The notes below the pieces were generated by a model. That model saw nothing but the letters and a program-made list of their open reading frames with translations. It was not told where the DNA came from and searched no databases. Position numbers and translations under genes: made by a program. Below are positions 1 through 6,699 of a DNA stretch of 10,250 bases, piece by piece; position 1 is the stretch's first letter, and every line of letters starts with the position of its first letter. Origin of the DNA: an uncultured Lysobacteraceae bacterium (GTDB lineage Bacteria; Pseudomonadota; Gammaproteobacteria; Xanthomonadales; Rhodanobacteraceae); the NCBI GenBank assembly GCA_946482585.1, contig CAMLSI010000164.1:1-10250 (forward strand). The letters run 5' to 3'.

Positions 1-359
1 ATGCGCTCGACCGGCTGCTCGGGGCGATGGCCGACGCTGGAGCGCGGCGGCATCTGGAACGCATCGTCGCTCTGCGAGGAGCGTGTCCGCACGGGACGCG
101 GCTCGCCATCCTCGTCCGCGGCGAAAGCGCCGCCCGCATCGTCGTCGGTCGCGCGCATCGAGGGCAGGCCGTCGTCGGCTTCGTCGCCGCCGAGGGTCGG
201 TTCGCGGCGGTCGCCGCCGCTCTTGCCGCTGCCGGCAACGCGACGTCCCTGCCCGGGCTTGCGCGGCGAGCCGAGAAAATAGATCGCGGCGAGCACGAGG
301 ACGCCGACGACGATGAGGATGAGCCGCAGTTCGTTCGCGCTAAGACCTTGCTGTTCCAT
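1..359 (-). CDS. zipA: ZipA, cell-division protein, N-terminal part (runs off left edge)
   Basis: Inner-membrane protein that binds the FtsZ C-terminal tail and tethers the Z-ring to the membrane in gammaproteobacteria. Seen: 119 codons from ATG at 359. A short N-terminus is followed by one hydrophobic helix (about residues 11-30, LRLILIVVGVLVLAAIYFLG), then SPRKPGQGRR and a long Gly/Asp/Arg/Pro-rich low-complexity linker. This matches the ZipA plan of membrane anchor, charged segment and flexible linker. The globular FtsZ-binding domain would lie beyond the window and cannot be checked. The start is backed by GGGAG 8 nt upstream (368-372). The gene begins 17 nt after the smc stop, so the two are probably co-transcribed. 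The identification rests on the anchor-linker architecture plus the smc neighbour, a well-known gammaproteobacterial arrangement. The alternative is another single-pass protein with a disordered tail. Confidence 0.83.
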   Translation of the reverse strand, partial: MEQQGLSANELRLILIVVGVLVLAAIYFLGSPRKPGQGRRVAGSGKSGGDRREPTLGGDEADDGLPSMRATDDDAGGAFAADEDGEPRPVRTRSSQSDDAFQMPPRSSVGHRPEQPVER

Positions 360-376
360 GCGTTTGACTCCCGGGT

Positions 377-3300
377 TCAGGCCGCGCCGACGAGCTTGGA
401 CGCCTCGGCCAGATCCACCTGCACGAGTCGCGACACGCCCGGCTCGCGCATGGTCACGCCGCAGAGCTGGTGCGCCGCTTCCATCGTCGTCTTGTTGTGC
501 GACACGAACAGGAACTGCACGTGTTCCGACATTTCGTTGACCATGCTCGAGAAGCGGCCGACGTTGGCCTCGTCGAGCGGCGCATCGACTTCGTCCAGCA
601 GGCAGAACGGCGCCGGGTTCAGGCGGAAGATCGAGAATACGAGCGCGACCGCGGTCAGCGCCTTCTCGCCGCCGGACAGCAGCGAGATCGACGTGACGCG
701 CTTTCCGGGCGGACGCGCCATGATCGACACGCCGGTGTCGAGCAGATCGTCGCCGGTCAGTTCGAGATACGCGTGACCGCCGCCGAACAGACGCGGGAAC
801 AGTTCCTGCAGTCCCGAATTGACCTTGTCGAAGGTTTCCTTGAAACGCTGCCGCGTCTCCCGGTCGATCTTCTTGATCGCCCCTTCCAGCGTTTCCATCG
901 CGGTAGTGAGGTCGGCGAGCTGCGCGTCGAGATAGACCTTGCGCTGCGACTGTTCCTCGTATTCCTGGATCGCGGCGAGGTTGACCGGCTCGAGGCGGCG
1001 GATCTTGCCTTCGAGTTCGGTCAGGCTCTGCGTCCAATCGTTGGCGTCCGCGTGGGCCGGCAGGCTTTCGAGCACGACGTCGAGTTCGAGACCCGCTTCG
1101 ACGATGGCCTGCGCGAGATTGTCCGCGCGCATCTTGAGGCTGTGTTCCGACAGGCGCTTCTCGGCCAGCGCTTCGCGCCGCTGGGTCAGCACGTGCTCGA
1201 CGCGCTGGCGTTCCTGGTCGAGGCGGCGGAATTCCGCGTCGCAGTCTTCGAGCGCGCGGCGCGCATCGACGAGCTGGCGGTCGACGAGCAGACGCTGGTT
1301 CAGATAGGTCTGGCGTTCGCCGTCGAGTTCGGCCAGCGGATCTTCGTCGGCGACGAGCTGCTGCGCGATTTCCTGGCGGCGCGAATCGAGCTGTGCGATC
1401 TGGCCCTGCATGCGGCCGAGCGCCTGCTCCAGCGACTGGATCGCACTGCGCTTGGACTCGATCGACAGGGCGAGCTGATGCGCCTGGTCGCGCGCCTCGC
1501 GCGCATTCATACGCGCTTCTTCGCGCTGCTCCAGCGTGCGCCGGCGCTGGCCGTCGAGCTCCTGGCGCCGCTGTTCGAGATCGCCCATGCGGATCACGGC
1601 GGAATCGAGGCGTCCACGCGCTTCCTTGACCTGCGCCTGGTCTTCCTCGAGCTTGGCCGCGAGCTGCTGCAATTCCGCGTCGACCTTGTCCAGCCGCGCC
1701 TGCGCAGTTTCGACCTTGCCGCGATGGCTCTGCAGCTGGCCGCCGATCTCGGCGAGGCGGCGATGCGCCATGTACAGCTCGCGCTGTGCGTCGTCGCGCA
1801 GGCGCTCACTTTCCACTTTGCCGGATTTCAGTTCGTCCAATTGTTCGGCGAGATCCTGCGCGCGCTCGTCGAGCGCTTCGATCTGCGCCTGCAGCGCGTG
1901 GATCTCGCGTTCGCGCGCGAGCACGCCGGCCTGCGCGCCGCCGCGGCGCAGCACGCGCAGGTAACCCGCGCCGAACCATTCGCCGCCGGGCGCGATCACG
2001 GATTCGCCCGCACCGAGCTCGCCCGCGATGCGGCGCGCGTCGGCGATCGATTCGGCCGTGCGCACCTGCGCCAGCAGCGCGATCACCGCTGCAGGACCGC
2101 GCACGTGCGCCGACAGCGTCCCGGCCACGGCCACGCCGCCGTGCGCCGAGGCGATCAGCACCATGTCGGCTTCGCGCAACTGCGCGATCTCGTCGGTGTA
2201 GGCCTGCGGCGTCTCGACGAGCACGCCTTCTAGCAATCCCGACAGCACCGTTTCGACCGCGGTTTCCCAGCCGGCGTCGACGTCCAGCGCCTCGCCGAGG
2301 CGGCGCGCATCGCGCAGGCCCGCCTGCTCCAGCCACTGGCTGGCGGCGCCCTTTTCCTGGCCCAGCGCCGCGTGCTGCAGCGCTTCGAGCGAAGCGAGAC
2401 GGCCGCGCAGGGTCTGCAATTGCTGGCGCGTGTCGCTGAGCCCGGACTGCGTGCCGCGCTCGGTTTCGAGCAGGCGTTCGTACGCAGTCTTGCGCTCGTC
2501 GAGCAGGCTCGTCAGCGTCTCGACTTTCTCGCGCTGGGTTTCCTGTTCGTCGCCGAGCGTGTCGGCCGCGGCGCTGAGCGCACCGAGATCGGCCGCGCGC
2601 TTTTCGGTTTCCAGCGCTTCCAGCCGCCGCGCCGTGTCGAGGCACTGGCGATCGAGATAGTCCAGGCGCGTGCGCTCGACTTCAGCCGCGCGCGAGGCTT
2701 CGGAACTCGATCCGGAGTATTCGTCCCAGGCGCTCTGCCATTCGGACAGCTTGGCTTCCGCTTCGCGCAGTACGTCGCCGGTCTGTTCGTCGATCTCGCG
2801 CAGCGCCTCGAGACGCGGCTCGCTGTCGGCGACCGCGGCGCGCAGGGTTTCGATCTGCGTGCGGTCGACGTCGATGTGTTCGCTGAGTTCGCGGTACGCG
2901 CGTTCGGTTTCCTCGCGGCTCTTGTCGAGGCGCTCGCGCAGTTCGCGGTTGTGCGCGATCTGCTGCTCGACGCGCGCGATATCGGCGCCGACCTTGTACA
3001 CCTCGCCCTGCACAAGATTCAGATGTTCGCTCGCCGCGTGGTGGCGCTCGCGACTGCTCTCGAGCTGGGCTTCGATCTGGCGCTGGTCCGCGACGAACTT
3101 CTCGATTTCGACCTCGGCCTGGCGCAGCGCGTTGCCCTGACCCTCGACGTCGTCGCGGATCGCGCGGTAATTCAGCGCGCGCAGCTCGGCCTCCTTCTGC
3201 TTCTGCTCGGCCTTGAGCTCCTGCCAGCGCGCCGCGGCCTTGGCCTGGCGGTTCAGGTGCTCGAGCTGCTTGTCGACTTCGTCGCGCACGTCGCGCACGC

Positions 3301-3877
3301 GGTCGAGGTTCTCGCGCGTGGATTTGATGCGGCTCTCGGTTTCCTTGCGGCGCTCCTTGTACTTGGAGATGCCGGCGGCTTCTTCGAGATGGTGGCGCAA
3401 GGCTTCGGGGTCGGACTCGACCACCTGCGAGATCATGCCCTGCTCGATGATCGAATAGCTGCGCGCGCCGAGGCCGGTGCCGAGGAAAAGGTCCGTGATG
3501 TCGCGCCGGCGGCAGCGCCCGCCGTTGAGCAGGTATTGCGACTGGCCGTCGCGGCTGACCACGCGCTTGACCGAGATTTCGTTGAACTTGGCGTACTCGC
3601 CGACGATGGTGCCGTCGGAATTGTCGAACACGAGTTCGACCGAGGCCTGGCCGACCGGCTTGCGCGCGCTGGAACCGGAAAAGATGACGTCGGTCAGCGA
3701 ATCACCGCGCAGCCGGCTGGCCGCGCTTTCGCCCATGACCCAGCGGATCGCATCGATGATGTTGGACTTGCCGCAGCCATTGGGACCGACGATGCCGGTC
3801 ATGTTGGTGGGCAGGTGCAACGTGGTCGGATCGACGAACGACTTGAATCCGGCCAGTTTTATCGTGGTCAGGCGCAT
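377..3877 (-). CDS. smc: Chromosome segregation ATPase SMC (condensin)
   Basis: Core ATPase of the bacterial SMC-ScpAB condensin. It extrudes and organises DNA loops and helps segregate sister origins. The protein has 1166 residues, the usual size. The N-terminal head opens MRLTTIKLAGFKSFVDP, with Walker A GPNGCGKS at 31-38. A long coiled coil (about 170-500) leads to the hinge (about 505-645, Gly-rich near its end), and the returning coil covers about 650-1000. The C-terminal head has signature LSGGEK at 1067, Walker B FCLLDE ending at 1096, the D-loop after it, and switch FVSHNK near 1124-1129. ATG 3877 was chosen over an in-frame start at 3919 because the family begins at MRLTTIKLAGFKSF, and the 14 extra residues would overlap the likely promoter. 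The Shine-Dalgarno is weak. zipA follows after 17 nt; scpA and scpB are not in the window. Confidence 0.98.
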   Translation of the reverse strand: MRLTTIKLAGFKSFVDPTTLHLPTNMTGIVGPNGCGKSNIIDAIRWVMGESAASRLRGDSLTDVIFSGSSARKPVGQASVELVFDNSDGTIVGEYAKFNEISVKRVVSRDGQSQYLLNGGRCRRRDITDLFLGTGLGARSYSIIEQGMISQVVESDPEALRHHLEEAAGISKYKERRKETESRIKSTRENLDRVRDVRDEVDKQLEHLNRQAKAAARWQELKAEQKQKEAELRALNYRAIRDDVEGQGNALRQAEVEIEKFVADQRQIEAQLESSRERHHAASEHLNLVQGEVYKVGADIARVEQQIAHNRELRERLDKSREETERAYRELSEHIDVDRTQIETLRAAVADSEPRLEALREIDEQTGDVLREAEAKLSEWQSAWDEYSGSSSEASRAAEVERTRLDYLDRQCLDTARRLEALETEKRAADLGALSAAADTLGDEQETQREKVETLTSLLDERKTAYERLLETERGTQSGLSDTRQQLQTLRGRLASLEALQHAALGQEKGAASQWLEQAGLRDARRLGEALDVDAGWETAVETVLSGLLEGVLVETPQAYTDEIAQLREADMVLIASAHGGVAVAGTLSAHVRGPAAVIALLAQVRTAESIADARRIAGELGAGESVIAPGGEWFGAGYLRVLRRGGAQAGVLAREREIHALQAQIEALDERAQDLAEQLDELKSGKVESERLRDDAQRELYMAHRRLAEIGGQLQSHRGKVETAQARLDKVDAELQQLAAKLEEDQAQVKEARGRLDSAVIRMGDLEQRRQELDGQRRRTLEQREEARMNAREARDQAHQLALSIESKRSAIQSLEQALGRMQGQIAQLDSRRQEIAQQLVADEDPLAELDGERQTYLNQRLLVDRQLVDARRALEDCDAEFRRLDQERQRVEHVLTQRREALAEKRLSEHSLKMRADNLAQAIVEAGLELDVVLESLPAHADANDWTQSLTELEGKIRRLEPVNLAAIQEYEEQSQRKVYLDAQLADLTTAMETLEGAIKKIDRETRQRFKETFDKVNSGLQELFPRLFGGGHAYLELTGDDLLDTGVSIMARPPGKRVTSISLLSGGEKALTAVALVFSIFRLNPAPFCLLDEVDAPLDEANVGRFSSMVNEMSEHVQFLFVSHNKTTMEAAHQLCGVTMREPGVSRLVQVDLAEASKLVGAA

Positions 3878-3902
3878 GGAATTACCGCTACGACGGGCGC
3901 GC

Positions 3903-3908
3903 AGTATA
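3903..3908 (-). promoter_or_regulatory. Probable -10 element of the smc promoter
   Basis: Read on the minus strand this is TATACT, five of six matches to TATAAT and a rare AT-rich spot in GC-rich sequence. It would place transcription start near 3896, about 19 nt before the smc ATG at 3877. No good -35 is seen 16-18 bp upstream. A short inverted repeat (GCCGC ... GCGGC) lies in that spacer region. This is a consensus match only. Confidence 0.42.
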
Positions 3909-4000
3909 GCCGCCCGCATCTGCGGCGCGACCTTCGCGCCTGAACGGCCCGCCCATGGTTGCGCCCGCTTCAGCAGGTCCCGGCGCCTCGAGCTCCGGCT

Positions 4001-4016
4001 TCAAACAAACGTTTGA
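4001..4016. promoter_or_regulatory. Inverted-repeat operator candidate (PsrA/TetR-type consensus)
   Basis: Perfect 6-bp arms TCAAAC and GTTTGA flank a 4-bp spacer (AAAC). The known consensus for PsrA, a TetR-family repressor that senses long-chain acyl compounds in Pseudomonas and relatives, is (G/C)AAAC-N2-4-GTTTG(C); CAAAC-N4-GTTTG here matches its core. The right arm overlaps a perfect -35 (TTGACA, 4013-4018), a typical position for a repressor. A fatty-acid-responsive repressor upstream of a possible lipase would make sense, but no such regulator is encoded in the window and binding is inferred from the motif only. Confidence 0.38.
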
Positions 4017-4042
4017 CACTGCAATGCGGACATTGTTAGTTT
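4013..4042 (+). promoter_or_regulatory. Probable sigma-70 promoter for the hydrolase-DUF4785 operon
   Basis: The -35 TTGACA (4013-4018) is perfect. The best -10 with usable spacing is TAGTTT (4037-4042, 18-bp spacer), only three of six matches but preceded by TG at 4034-4035, giving an extended -10 form. The local AT-richness stands out from its surroundings. The coding start lies about 160 bp downstream with no better promoter between. A start site nearer the gene cannot be excluded. Confidence 0.42.
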
Positions 4043-4196
4043 TTCGCGCCGCCGGGCCGCTGCGGGGAGGCAAGCGGACAGCGGAATTCGATCCATCAGC
4101 GTGCTCCGGCCGTGCCCGGTAGCAGCACGGACGCTCGCCCCGACCTGGCAAGGCCGCAGCCAACCGCGGCTCGTTCACCCTGACCCGGGCCGCATC

Positions 4197-4203
4197 GGGA
4201 GGG
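4197..4203 (+). promoter_or_regulatory. Ribosome binding site of the hydrolase gene
   Basis: GGGAGGG lies 3 nt before ATG 4207 (GGGAG is 5 nt away). It is a strong purine-rich match that fixes the start exactly where a clean signal peptide begins. Confidence 0.7.
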
Positions 4204-4206
4204 AAA

Positions 4207-5064
4207 ATGGTTCGTCTTGCTTTGGCACTCTCGCTCGCCCTGGGAGCGGCATCCGCGGCCTCCGCCGCGGCCACCGGCGTCGCCTTCGTTCACGGCACCG
4301 GCGCCCAGACCAACGCGCTAGCCGACTACTGGACGCCGGAATTCGTCAATTCCGTGCGGCAGGGTCTGCCGGACCAGTCCAAGTACGTGGTCATCAACTG
4401 CGACCTCAGCCAGTACATGTGGGACAACCGGGCCGCCGGCTGCGTGGCCGGTCAGCTGACCAGCTTCATCAACGGCGCCGGTATCACCGACCTCGTCGTC
4501 ATCACGCATTCCAACGGCGGCAACGTGGTGCGCTGGATCCTGTCGAATCCGACCTACGACAGCCGCTACCCGAACATCATCGGCAAGATCCGCTGGGTCA
4601 ATGCGCTCGCGCCCTCGAGCGCCGGCACGCCGCTGGCAGACGCCGTCATGGCCGGCAACGTGTTCGAACAGGCGCTGGGTTGGCTGCTCGGCTACAAGAA
4701 CGACGCCGTGCGCATGCAGCAAGTCAGCTGGATGGCCCAGTACAACCAGAACAACCTGCTTGGCACGGCCGGGCGCCCGGCGCTGCCCAAGGGGTTCTGG
4801 AACGTGGTCGGCACCGACGTCGATTCCTCGCCGTTCGACGGCGACAGCTGGTGCGGCGGCTACCAGTACAACCTCGGCCTCGAAACCACGCAGAACTGGC
4901 TCGCGAGCTGCTCCGACGGCTTCCTCAACTGCACCAGCCAGCAGGCCGCCGGCCGTACCTGGTTCCGCGACACCGATCGCATGGCCGGTTCGGAACCGCT
5001 GTCCCACAACCAGAGCCGGCGCGCGTGCTTCGGCCTGGACCGCATCCTGCGCGACGACATCTGA
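4207..5064 (+). CDS. Exported alpha/beta-hydrolase, lipase-like
   Basis: Probably a secreted or periplasmic esterase/lipase of 285 residues; the substrate is unknown. Seen: a signal peptide (residues 1 to about 20-22, hydrophobic, ending SAASA-A), then the first strand and oxyanion turn VAFVHGTGA (26-33). The nucleophile elbow is VVITHSNGG (97-105) with Ser102; the canonical GxSxG has Thr in place of its first Gly. Likely remaining triad members are Asp204 or Asp206 (VVGTDVDSS) and His267 (PLSHNQS). Six cysteines (65, 79, 216, 235, 242, 274) could form up to three disulfides, fitting oxidative folding outside the cytoplasm. The start is set by GGGAGGG upstream. A DUF4785-like exported protein follows after 10 nt, so the two are probably made together. 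A lipase is the favoured reading; a carboxylesterase, PHB depolymerase-like or acyltransferase role is also possible. The fold is confident, the substrate is not. Confidence 0.8.
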   Translation: MVRLALALSLALGAASAASAAATGVAFVHGTGAQTNALADYWTPEFVNSVRQGLPDQSKYVVINCDLSQYMWDNRAAGCVAGQLTSFINGAGITDLVVITHSNGGNVVRWILSNPTYDSRYPNIIGKIRWVNALAPSSAGTPLADAVMAGNVFEQALGWLLGYKNDAVRMQQVSWMAQYNQNNLLGTAGRPALPKGFWNVVGTDVDSSPFDGDSWCGGYQYNLGLETTQNWLASCSDGFLNCTSQQAAGRTWFRDTDRMAGSEPLSHNQSRRACFGLDRILRDDI

Positions 5065-5074
5065 GGACGACCCC

Positions 5075-6298
5075 ATGGCGATTCCGAAATCCGCGGCGCT
5101 GGCCGCCAGCATTGCCCTGAGCCTCGCCCCGCTCGCCCAGGCCGCCGAACTGCGTCTGAACGCACCGGCCGCCGGCGACCAGGTGCCCACGCGTCTCGTC
5201 GCGAGCAAGGACACCGCCGCGCGCGCGCTCGACCGCGCGCCGGCGCAGATTTCCTGGGCCCTGGACGCTGCCGATGCGTTGAACGACCGGCCCGTGCCGT
5301 TCGTGCGCGAGAGTCGCGAATACTGGCTCGACGCGAGCGAAGCCGAGCTGCGGCGCGGTATCGCGCTGCCGACCACGGCCGACGCCGCACTGATCCGCAT
5401 CAGTCCGCATGGCGACAACGTCGATCGCCTCACGATCGACGACCTCGTGATCCGCAGTGGCGGCCGCGAACTCGCCGGCCGCGCCGCGACGCAAAGCCTT
5501 GCCGACGAGACCGCGCTGCGCGCCGCCGGCATGGACGTGCCCGACGGCACCGTCATCGCGAAGCTCGCGCCCGCCGCGGGCAAGGGCAACCTGCAGCTCG
5601 TCGCACCGGCCGCGCACGGCAGCTATCTGATCCACGTGTTCGAACCGGCCAGCGGCGTCGTGCTCACGCTCGGCGCGACGCGCGACACCGTGGTCGCGGG
5701 CCAGAGCCTGCGCATCAACGCCCGGCTGGACGGCGCCAGGGCAGCAACAGCCAAGGGCGTGCTGACCGCACCCGACGGTCATAGCCAGCCGTTCGACCTG
5801 CAGTTGCAGTCCGACGGCAGCTGGCAGGCGGACGTCGTGCCCGATGCGGCGCATGCGAGCGGGCTCGAGCTCTGGGAAGTCCACGCGTTCGCGAGCGGCG
5901 GCGAGCGCGGCACGCCCGTGTTGCGCGATGCGAAGACCGCGTTCGCGCTGAGCCGTCCGACCGCGCGCCTGACCGGCGACGCGCGCACCGTCACCGACAC
6001 GGCGCGCGGCGGCGGACTCCGCATCGATCTCGGCGTCGACGCCGCGAACGGGAGCCGCTACCAGATCGCGGGCGTGCTCTATGGCACGGCGCCGGACGGT
6101 ACGCGCCGGCCGCTGGCCTACGCCCAGTCGGCCGCATGGCTCGACGCGGGCAGCGGCTGTCTGGCCTTGGCGTTCGACGCGGCATCTCTGGCCGCCGGCA
6201 AGCTCACGGCGCCCTACGAGCTGCGCGACCTGCGTCTGTCGAACCAGGCCGACATGAGCCTGATCGAGCGGCGCGAGCGGGCGCTGGAGATCCGCTGA
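5075..6298 (+). CDS. Exported DUF4785-like protein
   Basis: A 407-residue protein of unknown function. Seen: a signal peptide (1-23, ending LAQA, cleavage before AELRLN), no further membrane segments, and a body alternating short beta-like stretches with loops. It resembles DUF4785 proteins, which have an N-terminal domain and two Ig-like domains. The supporting stretch is ELWEVHAFASGG then VLRDAKTAFALSRPTARLTG, where the middle domain would hand over to the last. I place the N-terminal domain at about 24-200, the middle at about 200-300 and the last at about 305-400; the borders are approximate. No catalytic motif is recognised and only one cysteine is seen, near residue 362. GAGGA at 5063-5067 overlaps the hydrolase stop and sits 7 nt before the ATG, so translation is probably coupled. 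A binding, chaperone or envelope partner role for the hydrolase is a guess from adjacency. The family call is from memory. Confidence 0.68.
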   Translation: MAIPKSAALAASIALSLAPLAQAAELRLNAPAAGDQVPTRLVASKDTAARALDRAPAQISWALDAADALNDRPVPFVRESREYWLDASEAELRRGIALPTTADAALIRISPHGDNVDRLTIDDLVIRSGGRELAGRAATQSLADETALRAAGMDVPDGTVIAKLAPAAGKGNLQLVAPAAHGSYLIHVFEPASGVVLTLGATRDTVVAGQSLRINARLDGARAATAKGVLTAPDGHSQPFDLQLQSDGSWQADVVPDAAHASGLELWEVHAFASGGERGTPVLRDAKTAFALSRPTARLTGDARTVTDTARGGGLRIDLGVDAANGSRYQIAGVLYGTAPDGTRRPLAYAQSAAWLDAGSGCLALAFDAASLAAGKLTAPYELRDLRLSNQADMSLIERRERALEIR

Positions 6299-6375
6299 AG
6301 CGCTGAGGAGCTCGGAATCGCAGCGCGGCTTGGAGCCCTCCCCTCAAGAGGGCCTGATTAGCGATGTGTCTCAGC

Positions 6376-6410
6376 GGCGCGGGGCCCGCACGATCAGAGG
6401 GCCCCGTGCC
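6376..6410. repeat. Strong 12-bp GC hairpin inside the foldback
   Basis: GGCGCGGGGCCC (6376-6387) pairs with GGGCCCCGTGCC (6399-6410), 12 bp with a single G-U pair and an 11-nt loop carrying most of a CGCACGATC box. No T-run follows on either strand, so a simple rho-independent terminator is unlikely. A short second hairpin (GGCCGG 6422-6427 with CCGGCC 6438-6443) follows it. Confidence 0.65.
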
Positions 6411-6518
6411 GACCAGGCGTTGGCCGGTCGAGACTGCCCGGCCCTGCGATCGCCGGCGGCGACCCCGTGCCACCCCTCGTCGCGAGGCACACCCGCAGCG
6501 CGTGCGCGCGGCAGCGAG

Positions 6519-6562
6519 CGCACGATCGAGGTCGAGGCAATTCCATACACCCCGATCGTGCG
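6519..6562. repeat. Inner hairpin of the foldback
   Basis: CGCACGATCG (6519-6528) is perfectly inverted at 6553-6562. After one A-C mismatch, three more pairs extend it to 13 of 14 over 6519-6532 and 6549-6562, closing a 16-nt AT-richer loop. A tight 7-bp inverted repeat (GTCGCCG-A-CGGCGAC, 6563-6577) abuts it, and a small stem (CCTCG 6475-6479 with CGAGG 6483-6487) lies upstream. Confidence 0.65.
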
Positions 6563-6699
6563 GTCGCCGACGGCGACGACACGCGACGCCTTTGGCTGTA
6601 GCTCAGACACGTCGCTGATCAGGTCGAGAGGAAGGCTTGATCCGCGCTTTGCTCTTGCGACTCCCGATTCCCGTCGCCGCTTATGGCACGCTTGCACGC

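Larger units (their letters stand above)
3878..4206. other. Divergent intergenic region between smc and the hydrolase gene
   Basis: This 329-bp stretch shows no credible gene: the short frames crossing it lack family features and ribosome sites. It holds the minus-strand -10 for smc, an inverted repeat at 4001-4016 and a rightward promoter candidate at 4013-4042. If that promoter is real, the hydrolase mRNA has a leader of about 155 nt. In the leader a 6-bp inverted repeat (CGTGCT at 4100-4105 with AGCACG at 4124-4129) could form a modest hairpin. No known riboswitch core was recognised. Confidence 0.7.
6322..6648. repeat. Imperfect foldback (inverted-repeat) element, about 327 bp
   Basis: The core arms are 6353-6375 and 6601-6623, identical at 20 of 23 positions when one is reverse-complemented. 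Two of the three differences become G-U pairs in a plus-strand RNA. Similarity continues outward with gaps: AGCGCGG at 6322-6328 mirrors CCGCGCT at 6642-6648, and the pyrimidine-rich stretch 6331-6345 mirrors 6625-6640. A second box, CGCACGATC, occurs inside both halves (6387-6395 plus, 6554-6562 minus), with an extra plus copy at 6519-6527. The arms therefore look like an old inverted duplication. The element could be a MITE-like foldback, a decayed transposable end pair or a structured RNA. No target-site duplication was identified. Confidence 0.6.
6299..6699. other. Long gene-free spacer between the DUF4785 gene and the MFS gene
   Basis: About 400 bp without a convincing gene. Open frames cross it on both strands (plus from 6330, minus down from 6697), but they are Arg/Ala/Pro-rich, lack ribosome sites and show no recognisable domain. 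Their faint mutual similarity (both contain LISDVS) is a by-product of the inverted repeat. No rho-independent terminator with a T-run follows the DUF4785 gene and no clear promoter precedes the MFS gene. The stretch is dominated by inverted repeats, listed separately. Confidence 0.6.

Noticed and set aside
27..776. 249-codon plus-strand frame over zipA and the smc 3' end
   Set aside because: It is antisense to zipA and smc, low-complexity, and has no family features.
3919..3919. Upstream in-frame smc start at 3919
   Set aside because: It adds 14 residues not found in the family and would place the coding start upstream of the probable -10 at 3903-3908.
470..3943. Long plus-strand open frames (470-2233 and 2372-3943) antisense to smc
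   Set aside because: GC-rich codon usage leaves antisense frames open. The translations are Arg/Leu/Glu-rich mirrors of the SMC coiled coil with no domain or ribosome site, while SMC itself is unmistakable.
4318..5589. 423-codon minus-strand frame across the hydrolase and DUF4785 genes
   Set aside because: It overlaps two real genes with signal peptides and good ribosome sites, and shows no recognisable domain of its own.
6339..6352. CCCTC-AA-GAGGG as a hairpin or operator
   Set aside because: The loop is too tight for a useful RNA stem and no regulator consensus is recognised. It sits in an unmatched bulge of the foldback arm.
6376..6410. Rho-independent terminator for the DUF4785 operon
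   Set aside because: The stem is strong but no T-run follows on either strand and it starts about 78 bp after the stop codon.
6594..6660. tRNA-like start (GGCTGTAGCTCAG) near 6595
   Set aside because: It resembles a tRNA 5' end and D-arm, but no anticodon stem, T-arm (GGTTCGAAT-like) or acceptor partner follows.
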